Shown here one piece after another: positions 36,107 to 44,013 of a DNA stretch of 64,000 bases. Positions within the stretch are counted from its first letter, which is position 1. The number at the start of each line of letters is the position of its first letter. Both the position numbers and the translations under genes were made by a program. The notes under the pieces were generated by a model. The model did not search any database. It saw only the letters and a program-made list of their open reading frames with translations, and was not told the origin of the DNA. This stretch comes from Planctomyces sp. SH-PL14 (GTDB lineage Bacteria; Planctomycetota; Planctomycetia; Planctomycetales; Planctomycetaceae), in assembly GCF_001610835.1 (NCBI RefSeq), contig NZ_CP011270.1:8183256-8247255 (forward strand), in the 5' to 3' direction.

Positions 36107-38548
36107 TCACACCTCAACCTCAATCGCATTCCTCACATGGATGTAAATGGGTATGGTCCGCCCCAGTTCCTCAAGCCGCACAACAACGGCGATTGGGACC
36201 TTCTGCACGTTTCTAGTCCAGCGTTTGTAGCAGGCGATCGCGAGGGTGTAGTTGCCATCGCTGTACTCTCGTTTGTGGTGCGTCCATTCGTGGCTCGCGT
36301 GTTGGACCGTGCCTCGCGAGCGCTTCGTGAGATTTGGATAGAACTTCAGCTCCTTCGGAAGAGTCCGATCGTCTTCTTCTCCCTCCTTGTCCTCCTCTGG
36401 TTCAAGATCTTCATCCGACACGGATACCGACTCGGACATCGCGGCGACGATCTCGTCGCGGCTTTTGTCCCCTCTGAACATGCGCCACTTGATATCTGTT
36501 CCGCAGTACCGCTCTAGTCCCCATCGTTGAACCTCAGGGGCATGCGCGACTGTCACGGTTAGACGCCGCGGGCTCGATGATTTCGCAAGTGCCGCCGGGA
36601 CAGTGATGTCGAAGAACATGACCTCGTCGCCAGCGATCTCTCCCTGAAAAAATGATACAACGGAGTAGTCATCGCACGCAGTTGCCCGATTGTGATCCGC
36701 AAGACCGTATCCCAGCAGCATCTCCAGTTTCTCCGGAGCTTTTGCCTTCGCCAGCCCGTCGCGAACGGTGTTGAGTTCTCTTGAATTCGCCCAACTCATG
36801 GTGGAGTTGACAAGGAAAGCACGCAGGAGTGAGGCGGTTGGTTTTACGCCGAGGGAGCGAAGATCCTGGTCGACCAGAGCTAGTCGATGCGCAGCACGCG
36901 GCGCCGCGAAGCTCGTCCCGGTGTGATACGCGATCGCCGGAGTCAGCTGCTTGCTGGCAGTGACGACCTGAAGGGCCTTGTTCTCCCGGACCTGTTTCGA
37001 CGCGGGGTCCACGGCCAGATTACCACCGTACTCGACGATCTCGGGTTTAATCTCACCTCGGATTCCGGGTCCGCATCGAGTGAATGGCGATGGCTGATTG
37101 CGAAGCGCCAAGGCCTGCCCGTCACGTGCAGATGCGATCTTGGTTCCCGCTGCGACCGATCCCACCGTCAGCGCCAATGCTGCGTGGCCGGGGTCCAGCA
37201 GATGGCCTTCGTCGGAAGTAAAGCAAGCCGGGTAGCCCGTTCCTGCCTTCATCAGGTCCGACAGGGCTCGCAACGAAACATTACCCGTGCAGGTGACGAA
37301 AACGACATCGTACTTGCGGGAGAGCTGGTCAATCCGTCGCGCCACCCACGACTTTCGCGGCAGCGACCTTCGGGTGCCGTCGTGCCAGATCTTCGAGTCG
37401 TCGCCGACCGCAAGACAGTAGATCTTGATTCCCTTTGGAGCAAAGGTCTTCACCACCTCCTCGAGCACGCTCGAGAACAGGCGTTCGTCCTCGATTTGAT
37501 TGTTGGCGTCGAGAATACGGGCGCTGGCCACCCACAGCTTGGGTGTGTTTTCGGCTCCGGTGGCGAGATTCAGGCCGTGATACGCAACGAGGGACGCAAC
37601 GGCCGACCCGTGTCCGTTCTCGTCGTTCGGATTTGTTGGCTGGTGCTTGAGGAACGACTTAGTCAGCCCCGTATGGACGACTGGCTTCAGGAACGGGTTG
37701 CCCGGCGTCACACCGGAATCGATGACACAGACAATTGGGGCGGATTTCGGCGGTGCCTTCAGTTCAGCTAGATCCTGAACGCGAAAGGACTCGGTGATTT
37801 CCGAGAACGTCTGAAACCTCGGTTTTGATTCGATCCACCGAATCCGTGCGATCCACTTCGGCTCTTCGACCAATCGCTTGAAGAAAGCCCCGGTACACCG
37901 GATCACCGCCCGGCAAACGGGGGGCGCAATCTCGTGTTCAAAGAAATTGCCGTGGACACCGAGTGAGAATTCTTTCTGAAGGTCTGTGATCCAATCTTCG
38001 ATCTCTTCGCGGCGTTTGACGTCGCCAGCGACCAGCGAAAGGAATTCGATCTCGCAGATGACCTGCGGCTTCTTAATCAGCACGGCGTAATCCTGTCGAA
38101 GATCGTCCGACAGTCTGTCCTTCGGGTCTCCCTCCTCAATGCTTGTCAGACGCCCCAGCCACTCATTCTTGGCGTGGCCTTTGACAAGCGGCGCCGCTCC
38201 GAACTCCTGAATCTTCTTCGCAACTTTATCGAGGTTGTCGCTCTTGGGAACGGCATAGACGACCTCTGACGAGGGCTGCGCAATGACCTGAAGATCGGTT
38301 CCCACCAGCAGTGTCTTGGGATTGACCCCCACATCGTTCTGAAGCTTGTAGAAAACAGCCCGTCGCTCCTTCTCCGACATCTTCTTCAGGCGTCGGGAGA
38401 GCTCGGATACTTGGACCTGAAGCACCCTGGCAATCTCTTGTCGCCTGGCGAGCAGTTCCGGGGGAAGCGGGATGGGACGTCCCACCTCTTTGCGGCGCGG
38501 TCGAGTCTCGGAAGGCTGAAAAGAGAGAGGTGGGAAACCTTCATTCAT
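36107..38548 (-). CDS. ietS: IetS-like subtilase (S8 serine protease) of an AAA-protease defence pair
   Basis: 813 residues. The N-terminal ~265 residues are a non-protease region rich in charged helices. The S8 catalytic domain (about 268-640) has the triad in order: Asp277 in VCVIDSGV, His313 in NGHGSAVASLVA and Ser546 in HTGTSFAAP, with the oxyanion Asn423 in TCTGN. The C-terminal ~170 residues form a further domain with an acidic EDLEPEEDKEGEEDD stretch. No signal peptide, so it is cytoplasmic. Its ATG is 2 nt after the AAA ATPase stop. This AAA-ATPase plus subtilase pair matches IetAS, first described as a plasmid-encoded exclusion/toxin pair in Agrobacterium and later reported as anti-phage defence. 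Here ietS would be the effector protease. Confidence 0.85.
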   Translation of the reverse strand: MNEGFPPLSFQPSETRPRRKEVGRPIPLPPELLARRQEIARVLQVQVSELSRRLKKMSEKERRAVFYKLQNDVGVNPKTLLVGTDLQVIAQPSSEVVYAVPKSDNLDKVAKKIQEFGAAPLVKGHAKNEWLGRLTSIEEGDPKDRLSDDLRQDYAVLIKKPQVICEIEFLSLVAGDVKRREEIEDWITDLQKEFSLGVHGNFFEHEIAPPVCRAVIRCTGAFFKRLVEEPKWIARIRWIESKPRFQTFSEITESFRVQDLAELKAPPKSAPIVCVIDSGVTPGNPFLKPVVHTGLTKSFLKHQPTNPNDENGHGSAVASLVAYHGLNLATGAENTPKLWVASARILDANNQIEDERLFSSVLEEVVKTFAPKGIKIYCLAVGDDSKIWHDGTRRSLPRKSWVARRIDQLSRKYDVVFVTCTGNVSLRALSDLMKAGTGYPACFTSDEGHLLDPGHAALALTVGSVAAGTKIASARDGQALALRNQPSPFTRCGPGIRGEIKPEIVEYGGNLAVDPASKQVRENKALQVVTASKQLTPAIAYHTGTSFAAPRAAHRLALVDQDLRSLGVKPTASLLRAFLVNSTMSWANSRELNTVRDGLAKAKAPEKLEMLLGYGLADHNRATACDDYSVVSFFQGEIAGDEVMFFDITVPAALAKSSSPRRLTVTVAHAPEVQRWGLERYCGTDIKWRMFRGDKSRDEIVAAMSESVSVSDEDLEPEEDKEGEEDDRTLPKELKFYPNLTKRSRGTVQHASHEWTHHKREYSDGNYTLAIACYKRWTRNVQKVPIAVVVRLEELGRTIPIYIHVRNAIEVEV

Positions 38549-38550
38549 GG

Positions 38551-39558
38551 CTATTTGGTTTTTGTCGCGCGTTTGGCCCGCGCCCGCTGAAGAAGAGATC
38601 GATACGCCTTGAACTGCGCTGTCAGTTCCGAACTGCGCAGTTCAGTTCGCTCGGTCAGGATCATTGTCTTTACGGCCTCGATGGCGCATCGCTCAATCTC
38701 AGCGAACGACAACGAAGCCGCACTCTTCGCTGCCGCGTCGAGCTCTCCCACAACCTTCACGCCGTTGAGCCGGTCCGCAAGAAACTTGCGAACCAAATCC
38801 TGTGATGGCGGTGGGAAAAAAACGATATCGTCAAATCGACGCCACAGCGCATTGTCGAGCAGATACTGGTGATTGCTCGCCGAGATGACAAGGCTTTCGG
38901 ATGAAGTGAAAGTGTCCATTGCCTGCAGCAGGCTGTTGACTACACGTTTGAGCTCACCGACGTCGTTCCCGTCATCGCGGTCTTTGGCGATGGCGTCTGC
39001 TTCATCGATCAGCAGAACCATCGGCGTTGCCTGAGCAAGATCGAAGACACGCTGGATGTGAGAGGCTGTTTCGCCCAGAAAGCTCGTAATCAGCGCATTG
39101 AGCCGAACGACACCGAGCGGTAAGCCGAGTTCGCTGGCAATTAGATGGGCAGTCAGTGTCTTTCCGCAGCCTGGAGGTCCCCAAAACAGTAGCTTGGTTT
39201 TGGGACGGAATCCGTTTGAGAGCAATTTGCTGCGGTTGAGATGCTCGTCGATGGCACGATTGATCTGGGTTCGCGACTCGGCGGCCAGCATCACTCGATG
39301 AGCATCGAAATGCGGATCGAGCAACGTCACCAGCGACTCGCCGTTTTTGCGGTCGCGAGGGATCACCGTCAGGCCGTTTGCAGGCCCAGCCGTCCGACTT
39401 TCTCCGCCGGCTCGAAGAGCCTTCCGAAGCTCACGGGCTTCAGCGTGATGATTGGCCGCCAATTCGTCTGAAATCACCCCTTCCGCCGCGCGCACGAAGA
39501 GCTCATCGTTCCGTTCGCGGAACGCCTGAAACATCGTAAGGAGTCGGTCTACATGCAT
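38551..39558 (-). CDS. ietA: IetA-like AAA+ ATPase
   Basis: 335 residues from the ATG at 39558; ATGs at 39585 and 39627 are possible but add a poorly conserved basic tail. The N-terminal 80 residues are helical (RLLTMFQAFRERNDELFVRAAEGVISDE). The AAA+ core has Walker A GPPGCGKT (127-134), Walker B VLLIDEAD (about 182-188), a sensor-1 SASN and arginine-finger-like DNALWRRFDDIVFF. The C-terminal lid is basic and ends AKRATKTK. It is directly followed (2 nt) by the subtilase, so they are co-translated. In IetAS pairs the ATPase is thought to restrain or regulate the protease. The exact trigger is not known from sequence. Confidence 0.88.
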   Translation of the reverse strand: MHVDRLLTMFQAFRERNDELFVRAAEGVISDELAANHHAEARELRKALRAGGESRTAGPANGLTVIPRDRKNGESLVTLLDPHFDAHRVMLAAESRTQINRAIDEHLNRSKLLSNGFRPKTKLLFWGPPGCGKTLTAHLIASELGLPLGVVRLNALITSFLGETASHIQRVFDLAQATPMVLLIDEADAIAKDRDDGNDVGELKRVVNSLLQAMDTFTSSESLVISASNHQYLLDNALWRRFDDIVFFPPPSQDLVRKFLADRLNGVKVVGELDAAAKSAASLSFAEIERCAIEAVKTMILTERTELRSSELTAQFKAYRSLLQRARAKRATKTK

Positions 39559-40004
39559 CGTTCCGCCACTCTTGCGGGCTTCCATGCCGCGTCTCGCTCG
39601 GGGGCTTTTTTCGGTATGCGAAGTCACGATTCACACATCGCAGGGATGTTCCATGTTGACAAGCACAAACTTTGCCGTGCCGCCGACGCTTCTTCGGCAC
39701 GCTTGCCCCCTGCCACCCCTGCCCCGATCCATTGGGAAGACGCAAGCCCTTACTGAATTGGGTGTTGCAGCGGACAACTGACCGGTCAGCAATTGCCTGA
39801 ACGGCTCACGGGACAATTGTACCGTGTCCACCCCGTTCGACCAACCGGCAACAACCTGCATGCTGAGGGGTCGGCGTGGGAAGGCGGCCGGGATCTTGCA
39901 CCTGCGACGGTCACCCACCCCCTGAATGCATGCTTGCGGAATCGCCGCGATCACCGTCTTTCGGGCATGGTGCCCTACTGCCCCGGCCAGCGACAAATCG
40001 GAAC

Positions 40005-40069
40005 TTATCCACAGGTGATCGCTGAGTGTTAAATACTTAGTGTTAAATAGAGTGTTACGCTGTGGATAG
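40005..40069. promoter_or_regulatory. DnaA boxes flanking an AT-rich repeat (DNA unwinding element)
   Basis: TTATCCACA at 40005-40013 is a perfect DnaA box. TGTGGATAG at 40061-40069 is its complement with one mismatch. Between them AGTGTTAAATA occurs at 40025-40035 and 40039-40049, 14 bp apart, with a shorter AGTGTTA at 40051-40057. This is the expected layout of an AT-rich unwinding region next to iterons. Confidence 0.85.
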
Positions 40070-40112
40070 TGCTCAATAAGCGATTGAGTCTGGCGGAGAA
40101 TTTTAGATGGCT

Positions 40113-40175
40113 GGTGTGTAAACCATCGAAAGTCGGTGTGCAAACCATCGAAACTTGGTGTGTAAACCATCGAAA
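40113..40175. repeat. Replication iterons, family A (3 x 22 bp)
   Basis: Three direct repeats of GGTGTGYAAACCATCGAAA start at 40113, 40135 and 40157, exactly 22 bp apart (two helical turns), as expected for binding of several Rep monomers on one face. The second copy differs by one base. Confidence 0.93.
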
Positions 40176-40237
40176 CTTTTCCGACGCAGACCCCTTTGGG
40201 CCTTCGGCGGTGGGTGAAAGATCGAAAGGCGCCAGCC

Positions 40238-40285
40238 GGTGTGTGAAATGACGAAACTTCTTGACTCGGTGTGTGAAATGACGAA
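40238..40285. repeat. Replication iterons, family B (2 copies) at the repA promoter
   Basis: GGTGTGTGAAATGACGAA occurs at 40238-40255 and 40268-40285, 30 bp apart, ending 11 bp before the repA start. It shares the GGTGTGT core with family A. Position suggests a RepA-bound operator for autoregulation. Confidence 0.85.
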
Positions 40286-40296
40286 GTATCGCTCCG

Positions 40297-41340
40297 ATGA
40301 ATGAGCTTGCCAAAGAACGTCTCCCCCTCCTCCCTGATCGGCATCCGACGCCCGACTTTTTCGTCTGCGATCTGATGGATGCCGCGCCAAAGGGCGATAT
40401 GGCATCGATGCAGCATCCGATCTTCTCCCTCTCGACCAAGCCCGATCACCGCGTCCGCCGATACGAGCACGGCGAAGTCTTCGTCGAGGTGAAGCCATCG
40501 TCGGATGGCCTCGCGACGGTGCATGACCGCGACATCCTGATCTACTGCATCAGCCAGCTGATGGCCGCGATGAATGCCGGCCAGCCGGTCTCACAGGTGG
40601 TCCGGTTCAAAGCGCACGATCTGCTCAAGGCGACAAACCGTATGACAAGCGGGCAGGGATACGAGGCCTTGAAGGCCGCACTGGAGCGGCTCTCCGGGAC
40701 GCGCATCAGCACCAATATCACCACGGGTGGTCAGGAAGTGTTCGAGACGTTCGGCCTGATCGACCGTGCTACCATCGTTCGCCAGACACGCGACGGGCGC
40801 ATGCAGGATCTCGAAGTGCGGCTGTCGGACTGGGTCTTCAACGCAATCCGCCACCAGGAAGTCCTGACGCTGCATCGCGACTATTTCCGGCTGCGCAAAC
40901 CTCTTGAACGCCGCATGTACGAGCTGGCCCGCAAACATTGCGGCAAAAAGGACGAATGGAAAATCTCGCTTCCCCTGCTCCAGAAAAAATGCGGCTCGGC
41001 CTCAACGGAGAAGGAATTCCGCCGGCTGGTGACGAATATCGTCGAAGAGGATCGCCGCTTTCACCACATTCCCGACTACTCGGTCGAGCTCGACGACTCT
41101 GACATGGTGATCTTTCGCAGCCGTGGCAGCGTGCCCGCCTCCTCCGCCATTGAGCAGATCCCACTGCGAGGTCTGGCCACGGATGCCTACAACGATGCGC
41201 GGATCGTGGCGCCCGGCTGGGACGTCTATTACCTGGAGCAGGAATGGCGCGGCTGGATGGCAGAGGCGCCGCGTGATCCGGAAGCCGCCTTTGTCGGATT
41301 CTGCAAAAAATGGTTCGAGCGTCGCGGGCGCCCTGGCTAG
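40297..41340 (+). CDS. repA: Plasmid replication initiator RepA (RPA family)
   Basis: 347 residues with the replication-initiator A family pattern (pfam RPA): DFFVCDLMDAAPKGDMASMQHPIFSLSTKPD, YEHGEVFVEVKPSSDGLATVHDRDILIYCISQL, RLSGTRISTNI, LSDWVFNAIRHQEVLTLHRDYFRLRKPLERRMYELARKHCG. It carries winged-helix domains that would bind the iterons immediately upstream and recruit DnaA and helicase. The presence of DnaA boxes, an AT-rich region and iterons directly before the gene confirms the role. The stop codon shares the four bases CTAG with the stop of the convergent partition-partner gene. The start (ATGAATGAGC) lies 11 bp beyond the last iteron. Confidence 0.94.
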   Translation: MNELAKERLPLLPDRHPTPDFFVCDLMDAAPKGDMASMQHPIFSLSTKPDHRVRRYEHGEVFVEVKPSSDGLATVHDRDILIYCISQLMAAMNAGQPVSQVVRFKAHDLLKATNRMTSGQGYEALKAALERLSGTRISTNITTGGQEVFETFGLIDRATIVRQTRDGRMQDLEVRLSDWVFNAIRHQEVLTLHRDYFRLRKPLERRMYELARKHCGKKDEWKISLPLLQKKCGSASTEKEFRRLVTNIVEEDRRFHHIPDYSVELDDSDMVIFRSRGSVPASSAIEQIPLRGLATDAYNDARIVAPGWDVYYLEQEWRGWMAEAPRDPEAAFVGFCKKWFERRGRPG

Positions 41341-41666
41341 GCGGGGTTCGCCGACAGATGGCCGTGTGATGTCAGCCATTCTTTCAATGCCGCTTCGAGA
41401 ATCTCGCTGATTGTGTTCGGCTCGACTTTCTCAAGCTGCCGTTGCAGCGAAGCACGTTTCAACGCCTCTGCATAGTCCGACCGAATGCGTGTGCTGAGGG
41501 GCGAACGAGCCACCGCGGCGGCCGATGCAGGCCCGGTTGATGGGGATGCAGGTTTGGGCGGCTCCGCGACAGGCGACTTGTGCTGAAATACGAAATCCTG
41601 CTCCGTCTTCCTGTCCAGCGTCGGCGTTTGCTTAAGGCCGTCAACCAATGATCTGCGATCTTTCAT
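41337..41666 (-). CDS. Small partition partner (ParG/ParB-like), unassigned
   Basis: 109 residues. A hydrophilic N-terminus (1-55, Pro/Ser/Ala-rich) is followed by a C-terminal helical part (STRIRSDYAEALKRASLQRQLEKVEPNTISEILEAALKEWLTSHG) that resembles the ribbon-helix-helix end of small ParG/ParR-like centromere-binding proteins. It starts 9 nt after parA ends on the same strand, the usual place of a partition partner. No enzyme motif is present. So a DNA-binding partner of ParA is the best guess, from context and shape rather than a firm family match. Confidence 0.75.
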   Translation of the reverse strand: MKDRRSLVDGLKQTPTLDRKTEQDFVFQHKSPVAEPPKPASPSTGPASAAAVARSPLSTRIRSDYAEALKRASLQRQLEKVEPNTISEILEAALKEWLTSHGHLSANPA

Positions 41667-41675
41667 CGTCCCTCT

Positions 41676-42347
41676 CTACGCCACCTTCTCTCTCGACTTG
41701 CGCAACTGCTTCGACCTTACCGCGCTAGGCAAAATTTCATGGAACACGTTCTCGACTTCTGTGGCGGCCTCCTTGGCGCGGGAGCCCATCTGCCAAACGA
41801 CTTTTGCCTGGCCTGGAGCGTCTGCGTAGATCTGCCGAAGCGTCAACGCGTTCCGAGCCATCGGCAGTTTCAACGCCGCCGCGGCGTCCTTCATGTCTTT
41901 CGTCAGGCGGTAGTTCTTCCCAATCATGCTCAGAACGATCACCGCCTCGGGAAGCCCCTGGCGAATATCTTGCGCCCTGCGAAGCACGTCGGTCGCTTTG
42001 GCGAGGGCTCGGACTTCCAGCATGGATGCTTTGCACGGCACGATCGCGAGCTCTGCACGCAGCAGCAGCGCAAGGCTTGTTTCGGTTTGACTGCCTGGGC
42101 CATCCGCTACCACATAGTCGGTTTCCTGCGCGAGCTGCGGTAGCTGGTCAAGAATTGCGTTCGCGTCATCCAGACGAACAATCTTCACCTCGGGGATCGC
42201 CTCGCGAATCCACTCCGACGACGAATGCTGGGTGTCGCAGTCGGCCAGCGTGACGGTATGGCCTTGGGCATGCAGCCATGCTGCGAGATGAACGGCGAGC
42301 GTCGACTTGCCGACGCCGCCCTTGGAATTTGCAATCGAGATGATCAT
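41676..42347 (-). CDS. parA: ParA-type partition ATPase
   Basis: 223 residues from the ATG at 42347; a frame extending to 42419 is open but lacks conserved sequence, and the GGAGG at 42348-42352 is unusually close to this ATG, so a start about 39 nt upstream remains possible. It opens with MIISIANSKGGVGKST, the deviant Walker A (Lys9 and Lys14), then LADCDTQHSSSEW (switch I/Walker A') and YVVADGPGSQTE (Walker B). Size suits the small ParA/Soj-type class that lacks an N-terminal DNA-binding domain. It should form an ATP-dependent gradient on the nucleoid and move the replicon via its partner at 41337-41666. Upstream repeats at 42420-42715 are a candidate centromere/operator. Confidence 0.93.
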   Translation of the reverse strand: MIISIANSKGGVGKSTLAVHLAAWLHAQGHTVTLADCDTQHSSSEWIREAIPEVKIVRLDDANAILDQLPQLAQETDYVVADGPGSQTETSLALLLRAELAIVPCKASMLEVRALAKATDVLRRAQDIRQGLPEAVIVLSMIGKNYRLTKDMKDAAAALKLPMARNALTLRQIYADAPGQAKVVWQMGSRAKEAATEVENVFHEILPSAVRSKQLRKSREKVA

Positions 42348-42419
42348 CCTCCGACCGTAGCGCGGTTGCGGCAAGCTGACAAGCATTATTTCATGCAAGA
42401 TTGATTGCTGGCATTCCAT

Positions 42420-42780
42420 CTGGCCAGCCGGACAGAGTGCCAGACGGCAAGGAGGCTGGAGTTCATGATCTCATGCTTGCCATCTTGTAGGCTCTCTGGC
42501 AAACCAGCAGGACAGCCAGCCAGCAAGAAAGCTTGATGGATTTGAGGATGTCTGGATGGACATCATGCCATCATGCATTCATTCCATCTTGCTGTCTTTC
42601 ATGCAAGCAGTAAATCTGCCCTGCTGTCCTGCCATCTTTCAGGCCTGATGGAAAGCTTTCATGAAAGCTGACTTTCTGTCTTTCACGGTGAAAGTCGGCC
42701 TAAGCACTGCTTAGGGGAGATGTCTGACAAATCATTTTTTCCGTTTTTCATCAGTCGGTTAACTGACTTCTCCAAAATGC
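42420..42780. promoter_or_regulatory. Repeat-rich candidate centromere (parS) and operator region upstream of parA
   Basis: Non-coding DNA of striking low complexity (repeated CATCTTG, CATGCAAGC, GGATG, CTTTCA words) lies between parA and the methyltransferase operon. It includes a perfect 16-bp palindrome AGCTTTCATGAAAGCT (42654-42669), a CTTTCAC/GTGAAAG hairpin (42680-42686 with 42688-42694), GACTTTC/GAAAGTC (42670-42676 with 42690-42696) and CCTAAGC/GCTTAGG (42699-42705 with 42709-42715). Such arrays next to small parA genes usually serve as centromere and autoregulatory operator. Confidence 0.6.
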
Positions 42781-42836
42781 CGTGTGCGGATTCGTGCCGG
42801 AATGTCCCGATCCGGGACGCTCACATGAGGCCTGCG

Positions 42837-43025
42837 TCAACTGGCGTTTGGGCTTAGCAGCCCCGAGTGTCTCTCAGCCAGGGCTTCTTCGTAGAGGCGA
42901 AATGCGAGCCTGCGGGTCGCTTCCTCGTCGGGAATGCCACGACAGGCGACAGCCAGCTCGACATAGGCCGCGAAGGCGCAGCCATGGAACAGGTCGTCGA
43001 GGATGTCGTGGCATTCGTCTGTCAT
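42837..43025 (-). CDS. Small plasmid protein, last gene of methyltransferase operon
   Basis: 62 residues (MTDECHDILDDLFHGCAFAAYVELA...ALAERHSGLL). No family recognised. Its ATG overlaps the methyltransferase stop by 4 nt (ATGA), the same coupling used at the other junctions of this operon, which is the best evidence that it is real. Predominantly helical and acidic near the N-terminus. Confidence 0.7.
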   Translation of the reverse strand: MTDECHDILDDLFHGCAFAAYVELAVACRGIPDEEATRRLAFRLYEEALAERHSGLLSPNAS

Positions 43026-43783
43026 TGGGCTTTCTCGAAGATCATGCAGACATCATGCAGTCCGGGAATGAACGCCGAGCGGTAGACCTTCCGCGAGCTG
43101 CTAGCCCCATGGCTGAAGCGGATGATGTCAGTGCCACATTGCCGCAGCCCGCACGCGAAGGCAAGGCGTTTGGTGTGGTAGGTGAGGGGGACGAATCCCG
43201 CCTCGCGGTCCTGATAGTCGCCCATCAGAATCGCGAGCTTGCCGCCCGGTACCAGCACCTGCGCCGAATGGGCGATTGCCAGTCGGTAGCGGTCGAGGAA
43301 TGTTTCCAGCGAGGGGGCACGGGACAGATCGCGCGGATCGTCGGCGTAGAGCTTCTGTCGCCAATAGGGCGGATGCAGCCAGGCGAAGTCAAACGACTCA
43401 GGGTCGACGATTCGATTGTCACCGTGAAATGAGGCGTGTTCGCATAGGTCAAAACCGCGGTGAATGTCACCGGACCAGCTATCGACTCCGAGCTCGCGGC
43501 AGACGTCGCGGCACGTCCCGCTTCCTGACATCGGATCGAAGACGCGCATCGCTCCGAAGTAGCACAGCAGGTCGCGGATCAGGTTTCCGCCGCAATTGCC
43601 GGGATAGCGTCGATCGCCGTAGTCCCCGGCCACCGGGTCGTGATAAAGACTCGTCAGGCTTGGAACCGGGCTCGCGTTCATGGGGGCAAGGGGCAGCCGT
43701 GCCATCACGGGTTGGCGCTCGTCCGACATGCGGGCAGAGTAGGCGGGGTTGATAAAGGGATTGAAGGGGAGGGGCGAGATCAT
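43022..43783 (-). CDS. DNA methyltransferase (N6-adenine/N4-cytosine type)
   Basis: 253 residues from the ATG at 43783, which overlaps the upstream gene's stop as ATGA; a start at 43822 is less likely. It has the S-adenosylmethionine motif FDPMSGSGT (residues 82-90) and the catalytic motif IV HPPYW (137-141), a variant of the (D/N/S)PP(Y/F/W) box in which the first residue is His, followed by the region LVPGGKLAILMGDYQD. Order motif I then IV places it among amino-methyltransferases of the alpha/gamma-like order. There is no restriction endonuclease beside it, so it may protect the plasmid from host restriction or regulate transfer. The His in motif IV may alter activity. Confidence 0.85.
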   Translation of the reverse strand: MISPLPFNPFINPAYSARMSDERQPVMARLPLAPMNASPVPSLTSLYHDPVAGDYGDRRYPGNCGGNLIRDLLCYFGAMRVFDPMSGSGTCRDVCRELGVDSWSGDIHRGFDLCEHASFHGDNRIVDPESFDFAWLHPPYWRQKLYADDPRDLSRAPSLETFLDRYRLAIAHSAQVLVPGGKLAILMGDYQDREAGFVPLTYHTKRLAFACGLRQCGTDIIRFSHGASSSRKVYRSAFIPGLHDVCMIFEKAQ

Positions 43784-44013
43784 GGAATGAGTCTCCTTTC
43801 GTCTTGCTGTTGATCGTTGCATTCATGGATGTAGTGGCGGCACGCCTGTGCAAATGCGAAGTGGAAGTCTTCGCCCGCGTAGTCGCACCAGTGCATGGCA
43901 TCGGCAAGGAGATCGACGAGGCTTGTTGGAAGATCGTCTCCCATGCGAAATCGGGAGAGGATTCGCTCGGCGCGAGCGGCTCTCAGAGCATTGGTCATGT
44001 TGGGCTGAGTCAT
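43780..44013 (-). CDS. Small plasmid protein in methyltransferase operon
   Basis: 77 residues (MTQPNMTNALRAARAERILSRFRMGDDLPTSLVDLLADAMHWCDYAGEDFHFAFAQACRHYIHE...). Not recognised beyond looking like plasmid accessory-operon proteins. Its start overlaps the end of the gene upstream and its stop overlaps the methyltransferase start, each by 4 nt (ATGA). It has a helical, aromatic/His-rich centre. Function unknown. Confidence 0.78.
   Translation of the reverse strand: MTQPNMTNALRAARAERILSRFRMGDDLPTSLVDLLADAMHWCDYAGEDFHFAFAQACRHYIHECNDQQQDERRLIP

Larger units (their letters stand above)
39559..40296. other. Plasmid replication-origin region
   Basis: About 740 bp with no supported gene lies between ietA and repA. 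The part nearest ietA is promoter-like spacer. From about 40005 to 40285 it holds the origin elements described separately: two DnaA boxes, AT-rich repeats and two families of iterons. Confidence 0.85.

Noticed and set aside
40113-40285. Regular direct repeats as a CRISPR array
   Set aside because: Units are contiguous 22-bp or 30-bp iterons without spacers, preceded by DnaA boxes and followed by repA.
39631-40524. A 297-codon minus-strand frame over the plasmid origin
   Set aside because: It translates the iterons and AT-rich repeats as repeated SFHTPS-type peptides, an artefact of repetitive DNA.
42782-43432. Plus-strand 216-codon frame opposite the methyltransferase
   Set aside because: No motifs, while the minus strand has methyltransferase motifs and ATGA-coupled neighbours.
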